Source: Fibrobacter sp. UWB15
GTDB lineage: Bacteria > Fibrobacterota > Fibrobacteria > Fibrobacterales > Fibrobacteraceae
Length of the DNA: 64,000 bases
Direction of reading: 5' to 3'
Assembly: GCF_900177705.1 (NCBI RefSeq)
Contig: NZ_FXBA01000006.1
Location: forward strand, 124,001-188,000
The notes under the pieces are model-generated. The model was not told the origin of the DNA. It saw only the letters and a list, made by a program, of their open reading frames with translations, and searched no databases. The translations under genes and the position numbers were made by a program. Below are positions 46,894-55,008 of the stretch, piece by piece. The number at the start of each line of letters is the position of its first letter. Within the stretch, counting starts at the first letter, position 1.

Positions 46894-48789
46894 CTAGCTC
46901 TGCTTTTCTTCCTTTTCGGGAGGATTTTCTTCATCGCGATCATCCTCGCCTTCTTCGCGTTCCGCAGCTTCTGCTGCTTCTGCGGCCTGCTTGAGCGGAT
47001 GTTCTTCGATATAGTCGAGACTCACCTGGAAGTTTTCGCCCTTGGGCTTTTCGGCATCCTTTTTCAAGGCGGCTAGTTCAATGGCGGCAGCCTCGTAGTC
47101 GGCTTCGGTCACCCATTCGGGCTTCCACACGATTACGCGGTTTCGACCGCCTTCTTTACCCTGGTAAAGGGCCTTGTCGGCCATTTGAATGCTTCGGTCT
47201 GCACCCAGACGGTCGTCGAACTTGGCGACACCGAGCGTAATGGTAATCTTGATGGTGAAGTCCGCATAGCGAACGGTCATCTTTTCGATCTGTCTGCGGA
47301 AACGTTCGGCGACAACTCTTGCGCCTTCGAGGTCCGTTTCGGGCAACAGGGTCAAGAATTCTTCGCCACCGTAGCGGGCAAAGACATCGTACTTGCGCAA
47401 CAGACCGCGAATGGTCTGGGCTACCGACTTCAGGATGATATCGCCGCAGGCGTGGCCGTAGGTGTCGTTGATATTCTTGAAGTGGTCAATGTCAATAAAG
47501 ATAAAGCAGAAGGGCTTGTGGGTTCGGGCTGAACGACCCATTTCGTTTGCGACGGTTTCGTTCATTTCGCGGCGGTTCGGGAGTCCCGTCAGTTCGTCGG
47601 TCTTCGAAATCAGTTCCAGCTTCTTGTTGGCCAGTTCCAAATCCTTGGTGCGTTCCTTGACTTCCTGTTCCAAGATTTCTCTATGGGCGTTCAGCTCCTT
47701 AATCTGACGTTTAATTGTATCGTGCATCGAGTTGAAAGCGTTGCCCAACTGGCCCAGTTCGTCTTTACGGCTACCCACGTCAATGTTTTCGATATCAAGG
47801 TCTCCGTCAGTGATTCTACGGATGTGCTTGGTAATGCGGTTCAGCGGAACGCCCAGCATGTAGAACATCCATGCTGCGACAAGGAAGATTATCAGAATTG
47901 AAATCACGAGAATGGCGATGCTTGCCTGCGTTGCCGAAGAAATCAGGTCGTCAATTTCGCTTTTCGGCTGGAAGGCAAAGAGACCAAAATCGGTGTTAGA
48001 ATCAAAGTAGTAGTTAACAAGATACTGCTCGTTGTCGTAAAGCTTCTGGAACTGAGCTTTCTTGACATCATAGTTGCGAGGATCAATTTCTGTAAATCCA
48101 AGTTCGTTGATCTTGTGTGTATCTGTAAGCCAACGCTTTAAGTCGGGGTGGTACAGAATTTCTCCTTGACCGTTAATGGCGACCAGGAATCCGTTTCTAC
48201 CAATTTTATAGTTAGGGAAGTTCGTCCAAAGTCTGCGAAGTGAGAATTCTGCAAGCAGGTATCCGCTGGAACTAGACTTGTTTGTAATGCTAATGCCGAA
48301 CAGACGCTTTGGGGGTGCATCCTTTGCTTCCCTAAACCAGGGCGTCAAGTAAGGGCGGTGCGGAGTAATGCGCGAAAAATCAATGGGGTAGGGGCTTTCT
48401 GTTGGAATGCCGACCATGGAGTTGTCGCAAATGAACGAGTAGCCTCTGTCGTATAAAGTAACGGTTTCACCCGAAATGAACAATGTCGAAATGCTGTAGC
48501 TCTTAAGGTAGCTGGCAGCCGTATTCGGATCGAGACTTTGAATTTCGGATGTCTTGGAAAGAAGTGTCAGGCGGTCGCCAAACTGCTTCATTTCGCTAGA
48601 TGCCATGTAGCCAATCTGCGAGAGAGTCGACTCGTTGTTGTTGAAACTCCATTCCAACATCAGGTTTGTCTGTTTTGACGTGAAAATAAAGATACTCCCC
48701 GTGACCACGAGGGTCATGGAGAAAATCAAAACGATAAGCACCTTGAAGACGATGCTTCGTGAAAAACCTGATATGGTAGTGGTCGACAT
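46894..48789 (-). CDS. Diguanylate cyclase with cache and HAMP domains
   Basis: A 631-residue inner-membrane enzyme that makes cyclic di-GMP. It has an N-terminal membrane helix (about 12-33), a periplasmic dCache-like sensor (35-275), a second membrane helix (about 285-308), a HAMP domain, a coiled coil (about 355-395) and a GGDEF domain with the active motif RYGGEEF preceded by RKYD, an RxxD inhibitory site five residues upstream. The C-terminus ends in an acidic Glu/Asp/Lys-rich tail. It follows the solute-binding protein gene by 22 bp, so that protein could present a ligand to the sensor (inference). Confidence 0.92.
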   Translation of the reverse strand: MSTTTISGFSRSIVFKVLIVLIFSMTLVVTGSIFIFTSKQTNLMLEWSFNNNESTLSQIGYMASSEMKQFGDRLTLLSKTSEIQSLDPNTAASYLKSYSISTLFISGETVTLYDRGYSFICDNSMVGIPTESPYPIDFSRITPHRPYLTPWFREAKDAPPKRLFGISITNKSSSSGYLLAEFSLRRLWTNFPNYKIGRNGFLVAINGQGEILYHPDLKRWLTDTHKINELGFTEIDPRNYDVKKAQFQKLYDNEQYLVNYYFDSNTDFGLFAFQPKSEIDDLISSATQASIAILVISILIIFLVAAWMFYMLGVPLNRITKHIRRITDGDLDIENIDVGSRKDELGQLGNAFNSMHDTIKRQIKELNAHREILEQEVKERTKDLELANKKLELISKTDELTGLPNRREMNETVANEMGRSARTHKPFCFIFIDIDHFKNINDTYGHACGDIILKSVAQTIRGLLRKYDVFARYGGEEFLTLLPETDLEGARVVAERFRRQIEKMTVRYADFTIKITITLGVAKFDDRLGADRSIQMADKALYQGKEGGRNRVIVWKPEWVTEADYEAAAIELAALKKDAEKPKGENFQVSLDYIEEHPLKQAAEAAEAAEREEGEDDRDEENPPEKEEKQS

Positions 48790-48811
48790 AGGCGGTTACT
48801 TCAAAAACTTG

Positions 48812-50335
48812 TTATCTCTTGCGGCGACGGAGGAAGGCGAACAGGAATCCGAGGACCAGCATAACTACGAATACAAACGGGGCCTTTTGCATATTGCTGT
48901 CAACGGCCTTGTTTGTGGAATCCTTGGTAGCTTCCACCTTCGGTTTGTTTTCTTCGTTAATCTTGTTCCAGGCGGCCTTGAATTCTGCCGCCGTCATAAT
49001 ATTGGTTGTCGGGTAGTTCAACTTTTTGTCGATTTCGACCGTGAGGTCCTTGAATATCTCGTACAGCTTGTCTTCGGAATAGAGCGACGGAATTTCCATC
49101 TGTTCCCAAATGGCGCTGAATAGGGTGTTGAGTTGTTGTTCCAGTTCGCCCCATTCCGGAATGGCCACGTAGGCGCGACCGGTTTCAAGGGCGCGAACAA
49201 GAATGTTGTAGTCTTCATCCTTGGCCCATTCCTGCAGAACCTTTCTAGATGGCGGCAAAAAGCCAATCTGCTTAGTATAGGCGTCCAGGTTTTCGTCGTC
49301 GGTTAAGAAGAGCAAAAGGTCAAGAGCTTCTTTGCGTTTGTTGTTTGCCGGAATGGCGAGGTTTGAACCGCCGATAAAGCTGACGCTTCCGACCTTGCCC
49401 TTAGGAATGGGAACTACCATGACGCTGTCGGAACCGATTCGGGCGTTAGAAAGGCCTCCCATGTTTCCGTGGAAACGGGTCTGCATGATGATTTCGGAAG
49501 TGCTCACGATAAAGGCGAGCTCGCCATTGTTGAATTGCTGGGCAATCTGGGCCGTGTTGGTCTGCAGGGCTTCGGGCGCTACGAGCGTATCCATGATAAA
49601 GTGGAGGTAGCTTGCAATGCCTAGGAGCGTTTCTTCAGAAAGAATGTTGGCATGCCATTTGCCGTCGGCGTCTTTCTTGATGAACGAACCGCCGTTGCTC
49701 CAAATCCAGGGGGCAAAGTTGTGTGGAAGGTTCCAGTCGCTCCTGCCGGGGAATGCGTAACCGCGTACGTGGGCGCCGTCTTCAAGAACTTCGTCTTTGC
49801 TGTTGACTTTGCGGATGGCGTTCTTGAACCCTTCGTAGGTCTTGATAGAATCTTTGGTAATGCCGTGTTCTGCAAGAATGCGCTTGTTTGCAAGGACGGC
49901 ACGGATATCGATAAACCAAGGAACGGAGTAGATGGTCGTGTCTTCGTCGATATGGGTCGTGTTCCAGCTGACAGGGACAAATCGGTTGGGTTGAATTTTA
50001 GAAAGTTCTTCGTTGAGCGGCTTGATTTCCTTGCGGGATGCAAAGTACGGAATCCAGGTGGAGCCAAGCTGCAAAACATCGGGGGCCTGCTGGGCTCCAG
50101 AGAGTGCTGCGGTAATGCGGTTCCAGGCTTCGCCCCAGTCAAGCACTTCGACCTTGGTCGGAATGCCGGTCTTCTTGGTGTAGATTTCAAGTCTTTTTTC
50201 GAGGGTTTCTTGCGGAGAGGCTCCGTTGGGCATAATCCACACAGTAAGCGGCTTCGCTTTAGCTGCTATCGCTGCGGTAGATGCAATAGCCACTGCGAGA
50301 ATGGAATGCATAATTCTATTCGTCATCAAACCCAT
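48812..50335 (-). CDS. Membrane-anchored family 1 solute-binding protein
   Basis: A 507-residue protein with a signal peptide (about residues 5-25) and the MalE-like fold of extracytoplasmic solute-binding family 1: LTVWIMPNGASPQETLEKRL, DVLQLGSTWIPYFA and LAIPANNKRKEALDLLLFLT. Unlike normal binding proteins it ends in a membrane segment and basic tail (PFVFVVMLVLGFLFAFLRRRKR), after a charged linker. The start is the ATG at 50335, as AAAGGAGAG lies 7 nt upstream; the longer reading includes a Lys-rich segment. No ABC permease or ATPase gene is nearby. It is likely co-transcribed with the downstream diguanylate cyclase. Confidence 0.8.
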   Translation of the reverse strand: MGLMTNRIMHSILAVAIASTAAIAAKAKPLTVWIMPNGASPQETLEKRLEIYTKKTGIPTKVEVLDWGEAWNRITAALSGAQQAPDVLQLGSTWIPYFASRKEIKPLNEELSKIQPNRFVPVSWNTTHIDEDTTIYSVPWFIDIRAVLANKRILAEHGITKDSIKTYEGFKNAIRKVNSKDEVLEDGAHVRGYAFPGRSDWNLPHNFAPWIWSNGGSFIKKDADGKWHANILSEETLLGIASYLHFIMDTLVAPEALQTNTAQIAQQFNNGELAFIVSTSEIIMQTRFHGNMGGLSNARIGSDSVMVVPIPKGKVGSVSFIGGSNLAIPANNKRKEALDLLLFLTDDENLDAYTKQIGFLPPSRKVLQEWAKDEDYNILVRALETGRAYVAIPEWGELEQQLNTLFSAIWEQMEIPSLYSEDKLYEIFKDLTVEIDKKLNYPTTNIMTAAEFKAAWNKINEENKPKVEATKDSTNKAVDSNMQKAPFVFVVMLVLGFLFAFLRRRKR

Positions 50336-50638
50336 AAACAACTCTCCTTTCTTACCTATCGTCATGAATATTTGAACATTAAAATAACAAAAAAAAGAGA
50401 AAAGTGAAAAAAATCACAAGAATGATAACCTTGATAGATAGTCCAAATTAGAATAAAAAGGCAAAAAGTCTAATTTTGTAAACAAATCTAAACAAATGTG
50501 ATTGACTTACGTTTTTTTTGAAGTGTGACAAAAATCAAAAAAACACAAATTTTAAGAGAAAAATCACCAAAGTATCATTTTTTAGTTATATTTCTCTCGT
50601 CGTAAAAAACGATAATCAACCCTTAAGGAGTTAATAAA
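50336..50638. other. AT-rich divergent intergenic region
   Basis: 303 bases between the solute-binding protein and the DUF3332 genes. The middle (50396-50600) is very A/T-rich, with repeated AAACAAAT, A-tracts and TTTTTTTT. TATATT at 50587-50592 is a candidate -10 for the DUF3332 gene and would give a leader of about 40 nt. I see no gene and no structured RNA. Confidence 0.5.
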
Positions 50639-51073
50639 ATGAAAAAAGGTATCATTACCCTTCTCTGCGCCGGCATGATTGTTCTTTCCGGCTGCTATGG
50701 CAAGTACGCATGCTTCAACAAGCTGCTCGCATGGAACGGCACCCTTGGTAACAAGTGGCTCAACTCCATCGTCCACTTCGCCATGAACGTCATCCCGGTT
50801 TACGGTATCGCCGTGTTCGTGGACTTCCTCGTCCTCAACACTGTCGAATTCTGGACTGGCTCCAACCCGCTTGCTTCTGGCGACTCCTACTATGAAAAGG
50901 ACGCTCAGGGTAACACCATTGCTGCTGTCAAGAACGCTGACGGTTCTATGACTGCTGAAATCACCACCGCTGCTGGCGAAAAGGCCGTCCTGACCCTCCA
51001 GCGCGATGAAAACGTTATCCGCGCCATCGACGCCGAAGGTAACGTTGTCGCTCAGCGTGAACTCGACAAGTAA
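50639..51073 (+). CDS. DUF3332 lipoprotein
   Basis: A 144-residue protein with a lipobox (MIVLSGC, Cys19) and the DUF3332 core: KYACFNKLLAWNGTLGNKWL, NSIVHFAMNVIPVYGIAVFV and DFLVLNTVEFWTGSNPL. The C-terminal half is a charged beta-rich segment (about 85-144). Proteins of this family are small envelope lipoproteins of unknown function. AAGGAG lies 9 nt upstream of the ATG, and codon choice is strongly biased to common codons, suggesting high expression. Confidence 0.85.
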   Translation: MKKGIITLLCAGMIVLSGCYGKYACFNKLLAWNGTLGNKWLNSIVHFAMNVIPVYGIAVFVDFLVLNTVEFWTGSNPLASGDSYYEKDAQGNTIAAVKNADGSMTAEITTAAGEKAVLTLQRDENVIRAIDAEGNVVAQRELDK

Positions 51074-51096
51074 TTTCTTACTTGATTGATTTTCAA

Positions 51097-51127
51097 GGAC
51101 CTTGGTTTATGCCAAGGTTCTTTTTTT
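51097..51127 (+). terminator. Terminator of the DUF3332 gene
   Basis: Stem ACCTTGG (51099-51105) with CCAAGGT (51112-51118), extended by flanking G/C pairs, and a seven-T tract at 51121-51127. Confidence 0.85.
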
Positions 51128-51140
51128 ATTGATTTTATTA

Positions 51141-51146
51141 TATATT
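51141..51146 (+). promoter_or_regulatory. -10 hexamer giving a possible leaderless mRNA
   Basis: TATATT is followed by six bases (TAGGCT) and the ATG at 51153. No clear Shine-Dalgarno or -35. Confidence 0.5.
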
Positions 51147-51152
51147 TAGGCT

Positions 51153-51857
51153 ATGCTTAGGCGTGTGTGCTACATAGGGGTGTTGTTGTTCACCTTGTCT
51201 TTGATGTCTTGCGTCAATGACGACATCAAACGTGGAAACGACGCCTTGCGTATTGGCGACTATGAACGCGCTATTACGAATTTCTCGAAAGCCTTGGATG
51301 TTGAACCGGCCAACCGCGATGCCCGTTACGGGCTTGCGCTTTCGTTCTATGCCGAAGCGGAACAAGCGGACCGTTTCAACGATTCCTCGTTTGTCCGTTG
51401 GAGTCGCGCGGCCCGAGAATTCAAGATTCTTTATGGCCTGGATAGTAGTGGAAACATAGATGCCAATTATTCGACTTGCTTGTTCTACTTGGCCCGCGCC
51501 ACGTTGAATCAAGATGCGTCTGCAAATGTGTTGCCCTTATTGGATAAATCTATACAACTGGATAGTTTGAACTATTTTAGCTATAACTTGAAGGGTTTGA
51601 TTCTTGCTCAAAGTAATGCCCCCGCTGACTTGAATAGCGCAAAGAATATCTTTATCCATATTGTGACCCGGGAACCGCAGTTTGTTTCTGCCTATATTAA
51701 CCTAGGGAACATCTATTGGGAAGAAGGCGATATTGAATCGGCTTGGGACACGTGGTCGGCCGGGCTAGAAAAGGCTCCGACAAACAGGGCTCTGATCCAC
51801 TGGACGCAGGTGGCCGAGGATTCCTTGAAATCCATGGTGCTATCGGGTAGGCTATGA
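51153..51857 (+). CDS. TPR-repeat lipoprotein
   Basis: A 234-residue protein with a lipoprotein signal (FTLSLMSC, Cys19) and tetratricopeptide repeats: NDALRIGDYERAITNFSKAL (about 26-45), a second pair around 80-130 and YINLGNIYWEEGDIESAWDT (about 184-204). TPR lipoproteins act as scaffolds in the outer membrane. It overlaps the kinase gene by 4 bp (ATGA), so the two are coupled. It starts a five-gene cluster with a kinase, a sigma-54 activator and two exported proteins. Confidence 0.8.
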   Translation: MLRRVCYIGVLLFTLSLMSCVNDDIKRGNDALRIGDYERAITNFSKALDVEPANRDARYGLALSFYAEAEQADRFNDSSFVRWSRAAREFKILYGLDSSGNIDANYSTCLFYLARATLNQDASANVLPLLDKSIQLDSLNYFSYNLKGLILAQSNAPADLNSAKNIFIHIVTREPQFVSAYINLGNIYWEEGDIESAWDTWSAGLEKAPTNRALIHWTQVAEDSLKSMVLSGRL

Positions 51858-53005
51858 GTGCGAAATCCGAAAAGCCTACGACAAGCATTCTAGATCGAGC
51901 TGATGCTTGTACTTTGTTGCATCAGGGGGGGGAAGCCAATGTCTATGAACTTTCCTGTGGCGAAGATCGTTATGCGTTGAAGTGGTATCATGCCGGTTCT
52001 TGTTTTGACGATTCTGTTGTAGACAGGTTAAAGCATTTGAACGTTCCCGGACTTTACCGTGTTCGAGAATCGGGGACTCGCGACAATACGGCATACTTGG
52101 TCTATGATTTCCTTGATGGGGCGAATTCTGCAGAAGCTCCTGCGATGCCGGTTGTTGTTGCGCTGAAATTGCTCCGGAGTCTTGTGCTGACGCTGGATTT
52201 GATGGATAAAGAAGGTATCCATCATGGCGATATCAACCCGGCTAATGTCTTGCTTTGTCAGTCGGGTGCTGCATTGAATACGGTGCTTATCGATTGTGGA
52301 ATTGTAGGACCGGGAGCCTTGGCTTATGCAGCGCCGGAACGTTTTCAAGGAAAGTCCGCCAGTACGAAGAGCGATCTTTACAGTTTGGGAATGCTTTTGT
52401 TCCACTGGATTTCTGGGCAGGACTTGCTTGCGTCGCAGGATTATAATGAACTTGCGGCTCAGGCTATGGCAATCGAAAATGTGGATGTTTCTTCTAGACT
52501 TTATGATTCGGAACGTTGCAAGCCGCAGGAACTATCGGCGCTAGAGCCGTTGTGGAAGGCCTTGTTGCGAGAATCTCCGGAAAACCGAGCCGAAGACTTT
52601 GACGAACTGGACGAACTTTTGGAAATAGCCCTCGATTCCATGGGAGTGGGTGAGGTGACTGCCCAGACTGCTATACAGAAATACGCCAAGGAATTGTTCA
52701 CCGCAAAAGTGGGGCAAAAATTCCCGATAGGAGAAAAAAAGGCTTTTCCGTATCGCAAATATGACGGTGAAAACGAAAAAAACAACTTAAAAATCGTCAT
52801 TTTGGCTTTTTTTGGACTTATATTAATTGCATTGGTGATTGTGCTCTATGTTGGAACCAAAAGTCCCGACATAGACGAAACGGGTAATTTGCTACTTCAA
52901 AAATCCAGGAGCCTAGAATCGGGTTTCGAACGAGATTCTGAAAAGACGATAGATTCTGTTCCTCCTGTGATGCTGAAGGATTTGCCTACGCCCGCAATGG
53001 AATAA
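51854..53005 (+). CDS. Membrane-bound Ser/Thr protein kinase
   Basis: A 383-residue protein with a eukaryotic-like kinase domain. The glycine-loop region is LHQGGEANVYELSC, the ATP-binding lysine is in YALKWY (about 40), the catalytic loop is HHGDINPANVLL (about 123-134), and the metal-binding motif reads DCG in place of DFG, keeping the Asp. APERF and DLYSLGMLLFHWIS are the APE and subdomain IX elements. A membrane helix lies at about 315-335, near the C-terminus, with a short outside tail. The kinase is probably active; phosphorylation of the sigma-54 activator encoded next is inference. Confidence 0.82.
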   Translation: MSAKSEKPTTSILDRADACTLLHQGGEANVYELSCGEDRYALKWYHAGSCFDDSVVDRLKHLNVPGLYRVRESGTRDNTAYLVYDFLDGANSAEAPAMPVVVALKLLRSLVLTLDLMDKEGIHHGDINPANVLLCQSGAALNTVLIDCGIVGPGALAYAAPERFQGKSASTKSDLYSLGMLLFHWISGQDLLASQDYNELAAQAMAIENVDVSSRLYDSERCKPQELSALEPLWKALLRESPENRAEDFDELDELLEIALDSMGVGEVTAQTAIQKYAKELFTAKVGQKFPIGEKKAFPYRKYDGENEKNNLKIVILAFFGLILIALVIVLYVGTKSPDIDETGNLLLQKSRSLESGFERDSEKTIDSVPPVMLKDLPTPAME

Positions 53006-53023
53006 TTTTAGAAGGGGTTTCGT

Positions 53024-54478
53024 ATGAAGTCAGAATCGATGCTTGCGACAGAAAAGATGCTGGATGTCGTAAAGATCTTGTTGGACGAAGTCCAACCGGA
53101 ATCTCTATTTGTGAAAATTCTTGAAGTGGCTAAAGATGTGCTGCATGCCGATGCCGCTGTTCTGGATACTGGTGGTGAAAATGCAATCCACCTTAGCAAT
53201 CCTGAAAATGTGACCATTTCTATTTCTGCTGTAAAACAGGCGAAGCGCGAAAAGAAGGCGGTGGTGTGGAATCAGCTGGATGACGATTCTGCGGACCTTT
53301 CGAAGTCAATTGTACAGAATCAGTTGACAAGCATTATGGTGTCGCCCTTCCGCACGCCCGAAAGTGAATCCGGATACCTGTATTTACAGCGTGCCGCCCG
53401 CGAAGAACCTTTTACCGAAGATGACAGCGCCCTGTTCGATTCTTTTGTGATGGTGTGTGAAAAGTTTGCCTTTGCTGCATTCGATCGCTTGCGTGACAAG
53501 GAATCGCTGAACATTTTAAGGAATGTCATTCGCAAAGACGGTATCGTGTATTCAAGCAAAGCGATGGCTGATTTGATTGCGCTTGCAGACAAATTAGCGG
53601 AACTTCCGATGCCGGTCATTATTCGTGGTGAAACGGGAACCGGTAAAGAGGTCGTTGCCCGCTATATTCATAGGCATAGCCCCCGCGCAGACAAGCCCTT
53701 TGTGGCGGTGAATTGCGGGGCCATTCCGGAGCACTTGATGGAATCGCTCTTGTTTGGACATGCCAAGGGCTCGTTTACGGGCGCCATTGAAACCCGCAAG
53801 GGATTCTTTGAAGAAGCCGACGGCGGAACGATTTTCCTCGATGAAATCGGGGAACTGCCCATGAATATGCAGGTGAAACTCTTGCGCGTGTTGCAAGAAA
53901 AGCATATTACCCGCGTAGGCGACAACCGCGAAATTCCGGTGAACGTGCGCATCATTAGTGCAACACATGTAGACTTGGAAGAGGCGGTCAAGGCAAAACG
54001 CTTTAGGGAAGACTTGTACTTCCGCATTCAGGTGATGCCTGTAGAAATGCCGCCTTTAAGGGATCGCGGACAAGACGTTGTGCTTTTGGCCGAAGAATTC
54101 TTGACCCGTTACTGCGCCGAATACGGTCGCGGTAAGTTCCATTTGAGTCGCAACGCCGAAAAGGCGATGCTCAGTTATCACTGGCCGGGTAATGTGCGTG
54201 AACTCGAAAACAAGGTCCAGAAAGCTTTGGTTCAAGCGGTCCATGGCGTAATTCAGCCGGCTGATTTGGGCTTGGGCGATGTCCAGGCGCAGGCGAAGGA
54301 ATCGCCGCGTACGCTTAAAGAGGCTCGCGAAGTCGTGGAACGTGAAGTGATTAGCCGCGCTCTTTCCGACAGTAACGCGAATTTGACGCTTGCAGCGACG
54401 ATTTTGGGCATCGACCGCAAGGTTTTGCGCGAAATCATGGAAAGATTGGGAATGAAAAAGGAAGACTATAAGAAATAG
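53024..54478 (+). CDS. Sigma-54-dependent transcriptional activator with GAF domain
   Basis: A 484-residue bacterial enhancer-binding protein. It has an N-terminal GAF-like sensor (about 15-165), an AAA+ ATPase with Walker A GETGTGKE (about 202), the sigma-54-contacting GSFTGA loop in HAKGSFTGAIETRKG (about 248) and Walker B GGTIFLDEIGE, and a C-terminal Fis-type HTH (about 440-480). It has no response-regulator receiver, so control may come from a GAF ligand or the kinase upstream. AGAAGGGG precedes the ATG. A perfect sigma-54 -24/-12 element lies 33 bp after its stop codon. Confidence 0.93.
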   Translation: MKSESMLATEKMLDVVKILLDEVQPESLFVKILEVAKDVLHADAAVLDTGGENAIHLSNPENVTISISAVKQAKREKKAVVWNQLDDDSADLSKSIVQNQLTSIMVSPFRTPESESGYLYLQRAAREEPFTEDDSALFDSFVMVCEKFAFAAFDRLRDKESLNILRNVIRKDGIVYSSKAMADLIALADKLAELPMPVIIRGETGTGKEVVARYIHRHSPRADKPFVAVNCGAIPEHLMESLLFGHAKGSFTGAIETRKGFFEEADGGTIFLDEIGELPMNMQVKLLRVLQEKHITRVGDNREIPVNVRIISATHVDLEEAVKAKRFREDLYFRIQVMPVEMPPLRDRGQDVVLLAEEFLTRYCAEYGRGKFHLSRNAEKAMLSYHWPGNVRELENKVQKALVQAVHGVIQPADLGLGDVQAQAKESPRTLKEAREVVEREVISRALSDSNANLTLAATILGIDRKVLREIMERLGMKKEDYKK

Positions 54479-54510
54479 TTTTATATATTTATTATAGCCT
54501 AAAAGACGGT

Positions 54511-54525
54511 TGGCACGGAATTTGC
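54511..54525 (+). promoter_or_regulatory. Sigma-54 promoter (-24/-12)
   Basis: TTGGCACG, GAAT, TTGCAA matches the sigma-54 consensus (GG at 54512-54513 and GC at 54524-54525, ten bases apart). The predicted start is about 54537-54538, next to the ATG of the following gene. Confidence 0.88.
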
Positions 54526-54537
54526 AAGAGATTGAGT

Positions 54538-55008
54538 ATGAAAAAGACTACTCTCATAACGACAATTATGATGGCTGCAGCGCTTAGCTACGCTGCTCCG
54601 TCTTCTGCGCGTCCGGAGTCTTCTGTCCCGACCCCCGCCGAGAATATGGAAATTTCGCGAGAAATGCCCAATCTCGGTGCAAAGGAAAGCGCAGACTGGC
54701 AAAAATTGCGTGCGGAACGTCGTGCTGCCCGAGAGCAAATTCTTACGGACTTGCGCAATAGTTCCTCCGCTGAAAAGAAGAATATCCGCCAGGAAGTCTC
54801 GAAAAAGCGGAACGAAAAGCCTCGCTTTGAGGGGGAAATCCCGAAAAAACAGTCTCGCGAACGTCGTCCTTTTTATGAGCAGCCTGAGTCTCACCAAATG
54901 AACCCGATGCGAGATATGCCTAATGGTCCTGCTCCGGCTCCCATGTATCCCATGAATCCCATGTACCCCATGGGTCCTGTGAAGCCGATGGATCATCCCC
55001 ATCGCTAA
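54538..55008 (+). CDS. Exported Arg/Met/Pro-rich protein
   Basis: No family recognised. The 156-residue protein has a signal peptide (MKKTTLITTIMMAAALSYA), a central charged helical stretch rich in Arg, Glu and Lys (LRAERRAAREQILTDLRNSS, about 55-95), and a Met/Pro-rich C-terminus (MYPMNPMYPMGPVKPM) ending in HPHR. Met- and His-rich tails can bind copper, but this is only a speculation. The ATG at 54538 sits where the sigma-54 promoter is predicted to start transcription. Its stop is immediately followed by the next ATG, so the two genes form an operon. Confidence 0.7.
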   Translation: MKKTTLITTIMMAAALSYAAPSSARPESSVPTPAENMEISREMPNLGAKESADWQKLRAERRAAREQILTDLRNSSSAEKKNIRQEVSKKRNEKPRFEGEIPKKQSRERRPFYEQPESHQMNPMRDMPNGPAPAPMYPMNPMYPMGPVKPMDHPHR

